From: Sphaerisporangium dianthi
GTDB taxonomy: Bacteria; Actinomycetota; Actinomycetes; Streptosporangiales; Streptosporangiaceae
Direction of reading: 5' to 3'
DNA length: 64,000 bases
Assembly: GCF_042654065.1 (NCBI RefSeq)
Contig: NZ_JBHSFP010000027.1
Location: 70,614 to 134,613 of the forward strand
Positions 32,302 to 42,400 of this stretch are shown piece by piece. Within the stretch, counting starts at the first letter, position 1, and each line of letters starts with the position of its first letter. A model generated the notes under the pieces. That model saw nothing but the letters and a program-made list of their open reading frames with translations. It had not been told where the DNA came from and searched no databases. Position numbers and translations under genes: made by a program.

Positions 32302-32592
32302 CGGGCACGCGGCGACGACTCCGTCCGGCCGCTGATGGGCACGGGGCAACGGCTCCGTCCGTTCCCGGCCGCGCGTGACCCGCCGCGTCCGATGATCCAT
32401 GCCGAGTCCGGCCCTCTGCCGTGGATCCGATCACGCCGCTCCCCGGCCGGGTCCACGGAGGGCGTGACTCGCATGGGAGCGGGCCGATCGGGCATGCTGG
32501 AGTCACGCGACTGGCGGCAAGGGGATGGCAACGACCATCGGGGAGCCTGCTCGTGGGGGTCGACCGCCTGGGCACCCACGGCGAGGAGTGCC

Positions 32593-33564
32593 ATGTCCCC
32601 GTTCCCCGGCGAACCCAGCACGCCCGGCCACCGCTCCGCGGGCCCCGGCGACGAGATCTCCGCGGAAGAGCCTTCCCCCGGCGGCGACGCCCGGCCGTCC
32701 GCGCGGGTGCTCGCGGGCGGGCCGGTGGCGGAGGCGATCCTCGCCGACGTCGCCGAGCGCGTGTCCGCCCTCAGAGGCCGGGGTGTGACGCCCGCGCTGG
32801 CGACGATCCTGGTCGGCGACGACGACGCCAGCGCCGGCTACATCCGCATCAAGCAGCGGCAGGCCGCCGAGCTGGGCTTCGCCTCGCCGCACGAGCACCT
32901 GCCGGCGGCCGCGACGCAGGCCGACCTGCACGCGGCCGTCGCCGCCTTCAGCGCCGACCCCGCCGTCCACGGGCTGCTCGTGCAGCACCCCGTCCCCGGG
33001 CACCTGGACTACGACCGCGCACTGCAGTCCATGGACCCCGACAAGGACGTCGACGGCATGCACCCGCTCAACATGGGACGCCTGGCGCTCGGCATGCCGG
33101 GTCCGCTTCCCTGCACGCCCGCCGGCATCGAGGCGCTTCTGGCGCACTACGAGATCCCGGTGGCCGGCAAGGAGGTGGTCATCCTCGGCCGCGGCGCCAC
33201 CCTGGGCCGGCCTCTGGCGATGCTGCTCGCGCAGAAGCGCCCGACCGCGAACGCCGCCGTCACCGTCGTCCACACCGGAGTGCCCGACTGGCCGCGCTAC
33301 ACGCTGCGCGCCGACATCCTCATCGCCGCGGCGGGCGTGCCGGGCATCATCACCCCTGAGCACGTCAGGCCGGGGTCGGTGGTGGTCGGCGGCGGCGTGC
33401 GGTACGCCGGGCGGCGCCTGCTGCCCGACGTCGACGAGTCCTGCGCGCGCGTGGCGGGCGCGATCACCCCCCGGGTCGGCGGGGTGGGTCCCACCACCGT
33501 CGCGATGCTGTTCCAGAACGCCGTGACGGCCGCCGAGCGCGCGAGCGCCGCCACGGCGGGGTGA
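32593..33564 (+). CDS. folD: Methylenetetrahydrofolate dehydrogenase/cyclohydrolase (FolD-like)
   Basis: 323 residues from ATG 32593, with GAGGAG five bases upstream. The first 40 residues are a Pro/Gly-rich extension. The catalytic core has the YIRIKQRQAAELG helix holding the Tyr and Lys of FolD, the DKDVDG folate motif, VVILGRGATLGRPLAMLLA for NADP binding, and the C-terminal GGVGPTTVAMLFQNAV. Some signature positions are unusual (QHPVP for QLPLP, TVVHTG for TVCHS), so it may be a divergent paralogue rather than the housekeeping enzyme. Confidence 0.88.
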   Translation: MSPFPGEPSTPGHRSAGPGDEISAEEPSPGGDARPSARVLAGGPVAEAILADVAERVSALRGRGVTPALATILVGDDDASAGYIRIKQRQAAELGFASPHEHLPAAATQADLHAAVAAFSADPAVHGLLVQHPVPGHLDYDRALQSMDPDKDVDGMHPLNMGRLALGMPGPLPCTPAGIEALLAHYEIPVAGKEVVILGRGATLGRPLAMLLAQKRPTANAAVTVVHTGVPDWPRYTLRADILIAAAGVPGIITPEHVRPGSVVVGGGVRYAGRRLLPDVDESCARVAGAITPRVGGVGPTTVAMLFQNAVTAAERASAATAG

Positions 33565-33587
33565 CCCGCGAGCACGACGCCGGCGTT

Positions 33588-33610
33588 CCCGGGCGGCCGG
33601 GGCGCCCGGG
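33588..33610 (+). terminator. Hairpin after folD
   Basis: CCCGGGCG pairs with CGCCCGGG around a 7-base G-rich loop, 24 bases past the folD stop codon. Confidence 0.5.
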
Positions 33611-33696
33611 AGGACATCGACGAGCCGGGCGGCGCGGCCGCGGGCGGACGGCGCTGACGTGCCGGGCGCCACGGTGACGGCGGCCGGGGCGGGCGG

Positions 33697-34392
33697 TCAG
33701 CGTGCCAGGCGGTCGAGCCACTCTGTCAGCAGGGCCCGTTCGGCGGGGCTGAGGCGGGGGTCGTCCCGCGGGAGCAACGCCTGGAGCGCCACGGCGTGGC
33801 CGGTCACGCCGGCGGCGTCACCGGGGCCGGCCGCGCCGGTGGTGATCGCGCTCAGCACGGCCTCCCGTGTCAAGGCGGACAGCTCAGGGTCACGTTCCTC
33901 CAGAGGGGTGGCGATCAGGTTGAGCGTGACGCCGACGCCGGCGGCCTGGACCATCGCCGCCGCCCGGTCCACCGGCAGGCTCAGCCGTCCGGCCGCGGCG
34001 ATGCGCTCGATCAGCCCTCTGAGGATCTTCGCGGCCTCGCGGGCGGCCGGGGAAGTGGCGCCGGGCCGGGCCTCGCCGTACATCAGCACGTAGAAGGCGG
34101 GCCGTGAGAGGCCGAAGCCGACGTGCAGGTCCCAGCCGTGGCGAAGGTCGGCCATCGGGTCCCCCGACCGCTCCATCGTCAGCTTGGCCGACAGGTACTC
34201 CTCGAACCCGTACGAGGCCACGGCCTCGAGCAGGCCTCCTTTGTCGCCGAAGAGCCGGTACAGCGTGGGGGCCTGGACTCCGGCCGCAGCGCCGACCGCG
34301 CGCGTGGAGACCGCCTCCCTGCCTCCCCGCGTCAGCAGATCGGCGGCGGCGCGCAGGACGCGCTCTCTGGTGCTGAGCGTCTCGACCGACAT
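33697..34392 (-). CDS. TetR-family transcriptional regulator
   Basis: 231 residues. The N-terminal helix-turn-helix is typical of TetR: ERVLRAAADLLTRGGREAVS, then VGAAAGVQAPTLYRLFGDK. The C-terminal ligand domain is helical and unassigned. It is divergent from the aldo/keto reductase at 34492, and the 99-bp region between carries GCTAACA/TGTTAGC arms, so it probably controls that gene and itself. Confidence 0.92.
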   Translation of the reverse strand: MSVETLSTRERVLRAAADLLTRGGREAVSTRAVGAAAGVQAPTLYRLFGDKGGLLEAVASYGFEEYLSAKLTMERSGDPMADLRHGWDLHVGFGLSRPAFYVLMYGEARPGATSPAAREAAKILRGLIERIAAAGRLSLPVDRAAAMVQAAGVGVTLNLIATPLEERDPELSALTREAVLSAITTGAAGPGDAAGVTGHAVALQALLPRDDPRLSPAERALLTEWLDRLAR

Positions 34393-34400
34393 GAATGAAA

Positions 34401-34457
34401 GCTAACAGATGTGGGGTAGCGCCGTTAAGGTAGCGGTGATACCTTTCACTTGTTAGC
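34401..34457. promoter_or_regulatory. Candidate TetR operator region
   Basis: GCTAACA (34401-34407) and its inverse TGTTAGC (34451-34457) flank two direct copies of GGTAGCG (34415-34421 and 34429-34435). All lie between the divergent TetR and reductase genes. Confidence 0.55.
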
Positions 34458-34491
34458 AACGCCATCACGCAGAAAAGATTGGACGAACGCC

Positions 34492-35502
34492 ATGCGCACC
34501 CGCACCCTTGGCACCACCGGGCCGGCCGTGTCCGAGCTGGGTCTCGGCCTGATGGGCATGTCCGACCTGTACGGACCGGCCGACGAGGCCGAGTCGATCG
34601 CGACCGTCCACGCGGCCCTCGACGCCGGCGTCACCCTGATGGACACCGGCGACTTCTACGGCATGGGCCACAACGAGATGCTGCTGCGCGACGCGCTCAA
34701 AGGGCGTGACCGCGAGCGGGTCGTCATCAGCGTGAAGTTCGGCGCCATGCGCGACCCCGACGGCGGCTGGGTCGGCAACGACGGCCGGCCCGCCGCCGTC
34801 AAGAACTTCCTGGCCTACACGCTGCGCCGCCTCGGCACCGACCACGTGGACGTCTACCGTCCCGCCCGGCTGGACCCGCAGGTCCCCATCGAGGACACCG
34901 TCGGCGCCATCGCCGAGATGGTCCAGGCCGGGCACGTCCGGCACATCGGCCTGTCCGAGGTCGGCGCCGAGACCCTGCGGCGCGCCCACGCCGTGCACCC
35001 GATCGCGGACCTGCAGATCGAGTACTCGCTGCTGTCCCGGGGCATCGAAGAGGACATCCTGCCCACCGCCCGCAAACTCGGCATCGGTATAACCGCCTAC
35101 GGCGTGCTCTCCCGGGGCCTGCTCAGCGGGCACTGGCGGCCCGAGCGTCAACTGGCGGCGGGCGACTTCCGCGGCATGAGCCCGCGCTTCCAGGCGGACA
35201 ACCTCCAGCGCAACCTCGACCTGGTGGAGGCCCTGCGCCGCATCGCCGAGGCCAAGGGGGCCACCGTCGCGCAGCTCGCCGTGGCCTGGGTCGCCGCCCA
35301 GGGGGAGGACATCGTCCCGCTCGTCGGAGCCCGCCGCCGCGACCGCCTGACCGAGTCGCTGGCCGCCGCCGAGCTCGCGCTGACCGCCGGCGACCTGGCG
35401 GAGATCGAGCGGGCCGTCCCCGCGGGAGCAGCCGCCGGCGACCGGTACGCCGCGCCCCAGATGCACCACCTCGACAGCGAGACGCCGAAGAACGCGTCCT
35501 GA
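34492..35502 (+). CDS. Aldo/keto reductase lacking the catalytic His
   Basis: 336 residues from ATG 34492 (MRTRTLGTTGPAVSELGLG); a longer in-frame TTG start at 34450 lies inside the operator. AKR motifs: Asp and Tyr in LMDTGDFYGMG, Lys in VVISVKFGAM. Where most relatives have a His (QHRVDP pattern), this protein reads YRPARLDP, so the proton-relay His is absent. Some reductases tolerate this change. It is regulated, by inference, by the divergent TetR protein, and followed by a tandem repeat and a strong terminator. Confidence 0.9.
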   Translation: MRTRTLGTTGPAVSELGLGLMGMSDLYGPADEAESIATVHAALDAGVTLMDTGDFYGMGHNEMLLRDALKGRDRERVVISVKFGAMRDPDGGWVGNDGRPAAVKNFLAYTLRRLGTDHVDVYRPARLDPQVPIEDTVGAIAEMVQAGHVRHIGLSEVGAETLRRAHAVHPIADLQIEYSLLSRGIEEDILPTARKLGIGITAYGVLSRGLLSGHWRPERQLAAGDFRGMSPRFQADNLQRNLDLVEALRRIAEAKGATVAQLAVAWVAAQGEDIVPLVGARRRDRLTESLAAAELALTAGDLAEIERAVPAGAAAGDRYAAPQMHHLDSETPKNAS

Positions 35503-35521
35503 GCACCTCCGCGCGAGGCCC

Positions 35522-35582
35522 GGCCCGGGCCTCGCGGAGGGGCATGGCCTTGGCCCAGGGCCTCGCGGAGGGGCATGGCCCC
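35522..35582. repeat. Non-coding tandem repeat of about 30 bp
   Basis: Two units (35522-35551 and 35552-35582) share the core CTCGCGGAGGGGCATGGCC. They lie just after the reductase stop codon; a partial third unit may follow. Confidence 0.75.
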
Positions 35583-35608
35583 GGCCCGGGCGAGGCCGCC
35601 GGAGACGA

Positions 35609-35644
35609 AGAAGACCCCGCCAGGCGAACCTGGCGGGGTCTTCT
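35609..35644. terminator. Perfect 16-bp terminator hairpin
   Basis: AAGACCCCGCCAGG and CCTGGCGGGGTCTT form the centre of a 16-bp perfect stem with a CGAA tetraloop. It is the strongest hairpin seen in the window. It terminates the reductase transcript, and its A/T-rich ends could also work on the opposite strand. Confidence 0.88.
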
Positions 35645-35893
35645 CACGAGTGCGAACCGGTGTGCGGGTCGCCTCTCGGCGAAAGGCTCAACGCGGCTCC
35701 AGCCGAACGGTATTCCGCGAAGGCAATAGGTGAGGCCCGGGGACACCGGACACACCGGTCACGGTTGATAGAACCGCGCCCCCAAGACCGTTGTTCCCGT
35801 CCCGGGAAAAAAATCCGAAGGATCGCGGGCTCACATCCAGGGACGTGGCGCGTGAGCCTCCTTCGCGCGAGCACGCCGACGCGAAGCGAGAGC

Positions 35894-36081
35894 GGGGGTG
35901 GTGGTCCCACCCATTGCCCATGCCGCCGGTCACCATCGCCGCGCCCACCCGAAACCGGGCACTGGTCGCGGTGCCGAGGTAGGCCGGCACCGGCCGCGGT
36001 CGCCGACGGGGCCGGTAGCGGCCGCCGGCACCCAGGGGCTTCAGGTGGGCGGTAGAGGCAACGGGTGGAACCACCACCTCC
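35894..36081. repeat. Possible MITE-like element with 34-bp imperfect inverted ends
   Basis: The 34 bases at 35894-35927 and the reverse complement of 36048-36081 match at roughly 28 positions; both contain a GGTGGTGG run followed by CCACCC and TTGCC. The 120-bp interior is also rich in inverted GGTGCCG/CGGCACC pieces. No coding gene is convincing here. The element lies in the gene-free stretch 35645-36143, where nothing else was recognised. No target-site duplication was found by eye. Confidence 0.45.
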
Positions 36082-36143
36082 GCCGGCGCGAAAGAGGGTC
36101 GTACAGACCACTCCGCCGGCGGTGCCCGACCGTGGTCAGGGCG

Positions 36144-37700
36144 TCAGCGGGCGGCGACGCTGGAGATGAGGGCGCGGGGGTCGGCGGCGCCGGCGAGCAC
36201 GCCGTCCGGGCGCACGTCGATCAGGTGGGCGTGCCCGAACGACCCGCCGTAGGGCAGCGACCGGACGTCGTGGCCGCGTTCGCGCAGCCCGTCCGACCAG
36301 GGCCCGCCCTCCTCGACGTCCACGGACGCCTCGTCGGGCTCGCTCCAGGCGTCGAAGCCGGTGTCGCCCGGCCCGAGCCGCCACCGGGGAGCGCCGATGG
36401 CCTCCCCCGGAGACTGGCCCGCGACCAGCAGGCGGGCCAGCACCTGCAGCATGATCTGTGGCTGGGAGTCGCCGCCCATCGTCCCGGTGACCGTGCGCAG
36501 CGCCCCGTCCGGCCGGGTGACCAGGACGGGGGCGAGCGTGTGCGGCGGGCGGCGTCCCGGCCCGTACTCCGCCGGATGGCCGGCGGCCAGCGAGAAGCCG
36601 AAGCCCCGGTTGTGCAGGTTGATCCCGGTCGCCGGCTCGAAGAGCATGCTGCCGAAGCCGGCGGCGTTCGACTGGATGAGCGAGACGCCCATGCCGCCGT
36701 CGTCCACGGCGCACAGGTAGGTGGTGTCGCCCGGCGCGACGAGGTCGCGCAGCCGGGCCCGGCGTTCGGGGTCGACGCCCGCGCGGCGTTCGTCGGCGGA
36801 GGCGAGCACGGCGTCCACCGAGGCGCCGTCGAACAGCACCTCCAGGCGGTCGTGGCCGGCGGCTCTGGCCGCCTCGGTGAGCAGGTGGGCCCACAGCGGG
36901 TCGGCCGGGTCGGCGGGCAGGTCCAGCCCGTCGGCGATGGCGAGGGCCAGTAGCACCAGGTAGCCCTGCGAGTTCGGCGGGATCGTCCACACGTCGTGCC
37001 CGAAGGCGCGGGCGCGGAGCGGTTCCACCCAGTCGGCGTTCACGCGGGCCAGGTCGGACTCGTCGTACTCCCCCGTGGCCGAGCCGCCCGCGGAGCGGTC
37101 GCGGCCGAGGGCGAGAAGGCCCTCACCGAACTCGCCCAGGTAGAAGCCGTCACGTCCCTCGGCCGCGAGCGCCCGCAGCGCGCGGGCGACGCCGGGCCGC
37201 CGGACCAGGGCGCCGAGCTCCAGCGGGCCGCCGACCCCGGGCAGCACGCCGGCCGCCGGAGCGAGCCCCGGGGCCGCGGGGAAGCCCTCCTCGGCGTACC
37301 GGACGGCGGGGGCGAGCAGGTCGCCGAACGGCAGTCGCCCGTACCTCGCGTGCAGGGCCAGCCATCCGTCGGCGCATCCGGGCACCGTGACCGACCGGAT
37401 GTCGTGCTGGAAGGGCATCCGCTCGTGTCCCTCGGCGCGCAGGCGGCCGGGGTCGGCTCCCGACCCGGAGCGGCCGGAGGCGTTCAGCGCCTTCGGCGTG
37501 CCCTCGCCGTCGTGGACGAGGGCGAACAGGTCGCCGCCGAGGCCGCAGTTGTGGGGGGCGGTGACGGCCAGCACGGCGTTGGCCGCGATCGCCGCGTCCA
37601 CCGCGGTGCCGCCCCGGTCGAGCATGGCCAGACCCGCCCCGGAGGCCAGGTGGTCGATGGTGCAGACCATCCCAGACGTCGCGAAGCGCGTGGGCATCAT
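36144..37700 (-). CDS. Gamma-glutamyltransferase family protein
   Basis: 518 residues of the Ntn-hydrolase GGT family. The N-terminal half contains VDAAIAANAVLAVTAPHNCG and GLGGDLF. The autoprocessing site and catalytic Thr are in APGDTTYLCAVDDGGMGVSL (family pattern HTTHxxVVD), giving large and small subunits. The small subunit ends with GGDSQPQIMLQVLARLL. No signal peptide is visible, so it is probably cytoplasmic, unlike the periplasmic glutathione-degrading enzymes. Donor substrate unknown. A weak ribosome binding site precedes adjacent ATG codons. Confidence 0.9.
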   Translation of the reverse strand: MMPTRFATSGMVCTIDHLASGAGLAMLDRGGTAVDAAIAANAVLAVTAPHNCGLGGDLFALVHDGEGTPKALNASGRSGSGADPGRLRAEGHERMPFQHDIRSVTVPGCADGWLALHARYGRLPFGDLLAPAVRYAEEGFPAAPGLAPAAGVLPGVGGPLELGALVRRPGVARALRALAAEGRDGFYLGEFGEGLLALGRDRSAGGSATGEYDESDLARVNADWVEPLRARAFGHDVWTIPPNSQGYLVLLALAIADGLDLPADPADPLWAHLLTEAARAAGHDRLEVLFDGASVDAVLASADERRAGVDPERRARLRDLVAPGDTTYLCAVDDGGMGVSLIQSNAAGFGSMLFEPATGINLHNRGFGFSLAAGHPAEYGPGRRPPHTLAPVLVTRPDGALRTVTGTMGGDSQPQIMLQVLARLLVAGQSPGEAIGAPRWRLGPGDTGFDAWSEPDEASVDVEEGGPWSDGLRERGHDVRSLPYGGSFGHAHLIDVRPDGVLAGAADPRALISSVAAR

Positions 37701-37852
37701 GCCGGAACCGTACGGCCGGCCGAATGCGTGATCCGGTCCGGCGTCCCCGAAGAAGCCGCCATATCATCACCTTTCGTCCAAGACATGCTATGACCGGCAC
37801 GGTCGGCTTGCCGGAAGACTCCTGGCTCTGATGTCGTGGCCTGGGGGTTTCC

Positions 37853-38506
37853 ATGTTGCGAGTCATCGGCGCCGGCTTCGGCCGGACGGGCACAATGACG
37901 CTCAGAACGGCGCTGTGCGCGCTCGGTTTCGGGCCGTGTTACCACTTCACCGAGGTGTTCGCCCATCCTGAGCACCTGCGTCACTGGGCCGCGGCGGCGC
38001 GCGGCCGGCCGGGGGCCTGGCGCGTGCCGCTCACGGGGTACGCGGCCACCACCGACTGGCCGGGGGTGGTGTTCTGGCGCGAGCTCGCCGAGGCGTATCC
38101 GGAGGCCAAGGTGATCCTCACCACCAGGGACGCCGCCGAGTGGTACGAGTCGATGCGCTCCACCGTGTTCGCGGCCATCAACGGGCGCTTCCCCGAGACG
38201 GCCGATCGGTTCCGCGCGTTCGAGGCGGCCGAGGAACTCGCCGACTTCCGGGAGGCCGGCCTGATCGGCCGGTCCTTCGGCGGGCGCATCGACGGCCGCG
38301 ACCACGTCATCGGGTGTTACGAGCGGCACAACGAGGACGTCCGGCGCACGGTGCCCGCCGAACGCCTGCTCGACTTCCACGTGGCGCAGGGCTGGGAGCC
38401 GCTCTGCGCGTTCCTCGGCGTCCCGGTGCCCGGACTGCCGTTCCCGCGTTCCAACGCCCGCGAGGACTTCCGCTCCACCGTCCTGAACGATCCGGCGCCG
38501 TCCTGA
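37853..38506 (+). CDS. Sulfotransferase-like P-loop protein
   Basis: 217 residues. A PAPS-binding type loop, VIGAGFGRTGTMTLRTALCALG, at the N-terminus is followed by CYHFTEVFAHPEHL, VILTTRDAAEWYESM (the second PAPS-phosphate segment) and CYERHNEDVRRTVP. This is the pattern of the short sulfotransferase family PF17784. The acceptor is unknown. Its last codons and stop are formed by a tandem repeat that continues past the gene. Confidence 0.85.
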   Translation: MLRVIGAGFGRTGTMTLRTALCALGFGPCYHFTEVFAHPEHLRHWAAAARGRPGAWRVPLTGYAATTDWPGVVFWRELAEAYPEAKVILTTRDAAEWYESMRSTVFAAINGRFPETADRFRAFEAAEELADFREAGLIGRSFGGRIDGRDHVIGCYERHNEDVRRTVPAERLLDFHVAQGWEPLCAFLGVPVPGLPFPRSNAREDFRSTVLNDPAPS

Positions 38507-38544
38507 ACGATCCGTCGTCCCGTCGTGAACGATCCGTCGTCCTG
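38478..38544 (+). repeat. Tandem repeat spanning the stop codon of the sulfotransferase-like gene
   Basis: Three approximate copies of CCGTCCTGAACGATCCG. The first is read as VLNDP within the protein; the second supplies the TGA stop in another phase. Confidence 0.75.
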
Positions 38545-38679
38545 GCCTGTCCGGCCCGCCGCCGCTGACCGGGCCGCCTTCACGGCGTGCCCGACGGCGC
38601 GCCGCGACCGATCCGCCGCCGCTGACCGGCCCTTGCCCGCGCGGCGGCGGGCCGATCGGCGGCGGCGGAGGGCCATGGG

Positions 38680-39471
38680 TCAGTGGTGGTGGGTGGCGTC
38701 GGGGTGGCGCGGGTCGGCGGGGTGCTCGTAGCCGGGGTGCAGCCGCACCTTCTCGACATACCGCCGCTCCAGCCACCCGGCGAAGGCCTGCTCGACCGCG
38801 ACGGCGGTCAACTCGGCCGTGATGCCGGCCCGCACCGCCTCGTACGGTCGCCGGCCGCCCGGCTCGACGCGGTCGACCCGGAGGGTCCACGGCCCGCCCG
38901 GCCCTTCGACGGGGCCGACGGTCTCGCCCTCCTCCGCCGCGAAGACGGCCCCTTCCAGCGGGCCGGTCAGCTCGCCCCGCCGCACCGGCCCGAACGACGA
39001 CACGCGCTCGCCGTCGATCCGGCTGACGTGGCGGGTCTCCGGACGGGTGAAGCGGTCGAGGTTGCGGTCGTAGTAGGCGCGCACGGCCTCCTCCGGCACC
39101 TGGAAGCCGGCGGTGACCGCCTCGCGCAGCGCCCTGGCCTGCGGCATCGCGGCCGACACGGCCGCGATGACGCCACCGGTGCGCAGCGCGGCCGACAGCG
39201 TCAGCGCGGGCGCGGGGCGCGGGGCGTCGCCGGGGCCTTCGATGCCGAGGGCGGCGGACTCCTGCTCGACGAGGGCCTCGGTCACCAGCACCTGGACCAG
39301 CCACCGGCGCAGGTTGCGTCCCTCGGCGCTGTGCGGGCGCGGCAGGCGGGAGGCCAGCGGCCCCGCGCGCAGCTCCGCCTCGCGCGCGTCGACGTGCGCG
39401 ACCGGGATGACCTGTTCCCCCACCTCCGCGGCGACGGCCGCCGCGGAGGTCATGACGCTGCCCACCGTCAC
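38680..39471 (-). CDS. Parvulin-like protein of unknown function in the mannosidase operon
   Basis: 263 residues. GTG 39471 overlaps the mannosidase stop by four bases. After an N-terminal helical part (NLRRWLVQVLVTEALVEQES) comes the pattern VPEEAVRAYYDRNLDRFTRP, then RHVSRI, GPVRRGELTGPLEGAVFAAEE and PGGPWTLRVDRVEPG, which is the SurA/parvulin prolyl-isomerase layout in divergent form. No signal peptide is seen, so it is probably cytoplasmic. It ends in a His-rich HPDATHHH. It could be a chaperone for the large mannosidase. Confidence 0.7.
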   Translation of the reverse strand: MTVGSVMTSAAAVAAEVGEQVIPVAHVDAREAELRAGPLASRLPRPHSAEGRNLRRWLVQVLVTEALVEQESAALGIEGPGDAPRPAPALTLSAALRTGGVIAAVSAAMPQARALREAVTAGFQVPEEAVRAYYDRNLDRFTRPETRHVSRIDGERVSSFGPVRRGELTGPLEGAVFAAEEGETVGPVEGPGGPWTLRVDRVEPGGRRPYEAVRAGITAELTAVAVEQAFAGWLERRYVEKVRLHPGYEHPADPRHPDATHHH

Positions 39472-42400
39472 CCGACCTCGATCCGGATGGCCTCGGTGTA
39501 GTGCAGGCGGCCGGCGGAGGCGAGTTTGACGACGGCCCACCAGTGGCCTGGCCGGGCGCCGGCGGGGGCCTGGACGTCGAAGCGGAGCCGGGCCTCTCCC
39601 CGTGCGGGGACGTCCACGCCGGTGTTCCACCCGGGCACGAGCTCGAACGTGTGCCAGGGGCTGATGAGCTGGGCCTGGACGGACACCTCCGTGCGCGCCG
39701 GGGAGCGCAGGAGCACCTCGACCGTGCCGCGGGCGGCGGGACCGCCGGGGACGAGCCGGACGGCGGGGGTCTCGACCACCACCTCCAGGCCGGCGTCCTG
39801 GCCGTCGCCGACGCGCAGCCGGGTGACGTCCTCGTACTCCTGGCCGCCGTGGGCCAGGCGGGCGCGCAGCCAGTACTCGCCGGGTTCGGCGCCGCCCGGG
39901 GGCGTCACCGTGACCGGGAAGGCCGCGTGACCGCCGGGCGGCAGCGCGTACGGGCGGGCGGCCGGCTCGCAGGTCCAGCCGTCGGGGGCGATGAGCGTGA
40001 CGACGCCGGTCGCCTCCCCCTCGGTCAGCCCGGAGGCGACCGACACCTCCAGCTCGACGGGCCCGGACACGGGCACGCCCGGCTGGGTGAGGTGGACGGC
40101 CACGGGCACGTTGCCGATCGGCGCCGGGCCGGTGTTGTTCAGCCAGTAGCGGGAGTAGACGGGCTGGTACGGCTCGCCCTCCGGCCCGAGCCCGGCCCCC
40201 GGGGCTTCGGCGGCGCCGTCGGCCGTGCCGTCGGCGGCGAGGGACGCGGTCAGGGTGGCGATCTCCATGGGGGTGAGGGGGAACGAGGCGGCGGACAGCG
40301 GGGTGAGCGGGCGTTCGAGGAGGTCGGCGCGGTGGACGCCGCCCAGGGGCACGGTGGTGTGGACGCCCGCGGTGACGTGCTCCCCCGCCGCCTCGTACAG
40401 CCGCAGGGTGACGCCCTCGATCTGCCCGCCGGCCGGGCGGCCGGAGGCGAGCGGGTTGCCGGCCGCCTTCAGCGCCGCGAGCACGACCTTGCCCGCCGGC
40501 TCGACCGACAGCAGGGACGCCGCGGCGGGCAGTTCGCCGTCGTGCGCGGGCGCGAGCACGGCGGCGAGCGGGTGGTTGACGTCGTGGCCCTGGCACACCA
40601 GCCCGGCCTGACGCCAGTCCCCCGCGCCGGTGACCAGCGAGTACTCGAAGGAGTGCGTCCAGTGCTGCAGCTGGAAGCCCGACCCGTCGGGGGTCGTGCG
40701 GCGCGGCGGGTCGATCCACACGCCGGACGGCCAGCCGGTGCACGAGCGCAGCAGCGACAGGTGAAGGGCGCCGCTCGCGTCGACGGCGAAGCCGGGGATG
40801 CCGCGGTTGACCACGCCGATGGTGTAGTCGTCCAGCGCCGGCTCGGTGAGGGCGGCCAGCTCGGCGGGCTGGGCGACCTCGATGACCGCGTCGTCCAGGT
40901 CGGCGGCCAGCTCCTCGGCGGCGCCCTCGCCCGCGACGATGAGCACCGGGAGCGCGCGCGGGCCTGTGAGGTCGGCGCTCGGCACCCACACCTTCTCCAG
41001 CGGCTCGGCCGCCGGGACCCACACGCGGGCCCGCCCGCTCGCGGCGAGGCGCTCGCGCAGCAGCTCGGCGTACGCCGGTCCGGCCGCCTCCAGCACCTGC
41101 GCGACGAACGGGTTCTCCTCGGGCGTGCCGATCGCGACCCGCACGTCGGGCAGGTTGGAGTCGACGGCGAGGTCGCCGTACCGGGGCCCGGAGGCGCTTG
41201 AGCAGGTGGCGGTGACGCCCTTGCGCACGAGCGCCACGGCCAGCTCGCGCGGCTCGCCTCCGATGATCTCGGCGATGCCGATCGCCCGCTCGCCGATCGG
41301 GGCGCCGTCCTCGGCGCGCAGCGCGACCCTGGCGGTGGAGGAGAGCGCGAACCACGCGCCGGCGGGGTTGTCGAGCGTCCACGGGTGCTCGCCGGAGTCG
41401 ACGTCGATCAGGCCGAAGCCGCGGCCGACGACGGCGTCGCCGACCTCGCTGACGGGCAGCGCTCCGGGGACGCGGGCGGGCCAGCGCAGCCGGACGAGCT
41501 GGTCGGCGCCCTCCCACTCGTCGAGGTGGGTGACGCAGTCGACGCGGTCGAGGCCGTGCCAGAGCGTGATCACCTGGGTGTAGGCGGCGGGGCCGACCCG
41601 GCCGGTGACGGTGACGCGCTCGGCGAGGGCGCAGCTGTCGACGGTGACCGACGTCGCGGGACGCTCGGCCGAGCCGGTGGTGGTGCCCTTGGGCACCAGG
41701 TGCCAGGGGCCTTCGTGGAACTCCGGGTGCGCCGGGTACTCGTCGTGGACGACCAGCTCGTTGCCGACCCGGCCCGGCTGGAGCAGCTCGCGGTCGCGGG
41801 CGACGTCGTAGAACCGCGACACGCAGCCGCCGCGCGCCGGGTCCACCTCGACGAGGTGGGTGGCGGTGGAGATGACGTTGCCCTCTCGGACGGTCCAGCC
41901 GGTCGGCGCGGCCTCGGCGACCGGCTCGGCCCGCAGGGTGAGGCAGCCGATGGAGGGCACGTCGCGGGCGAGCACGACGACGTCCACGGCCAGCAGGGTG
42001 CCGTCCTCGTGGTGTTCGGGGTTCTCGAGCAGCACGGGCAGCTCACCGGACCGCGGGTCGGTGACGCGCACGCCGAGCGCGCCGGGCGCGGGCAGCGCGA
42101 GCCGTACGCGGACCAGGTCGGTGCGCGCCCACGAGGAGGGGTTCCACACGACCACCGCGGTGCCGTCGCCGCGGGTGTCGACGCGGGCGGTGAGCTCGCC
42201 GAGCGAGGCGGCCAGCACGTCGCGGCCGAGGTCGTGGGCCTCGCGCCAGCCGGTGAGCAGGTCCAGGTACACCTGGTCGGACTCCGAGCCGGTGATCGCG
42301 TCGTGGTGGGCGCCGAAGACGAGCTGCCGCCACGCCTTGTCCAGGGCGGCGTGCGGGTAGCGGGCGCCGGTGGCCGCGGCGGCGAGGGTGGCGAACTTCT

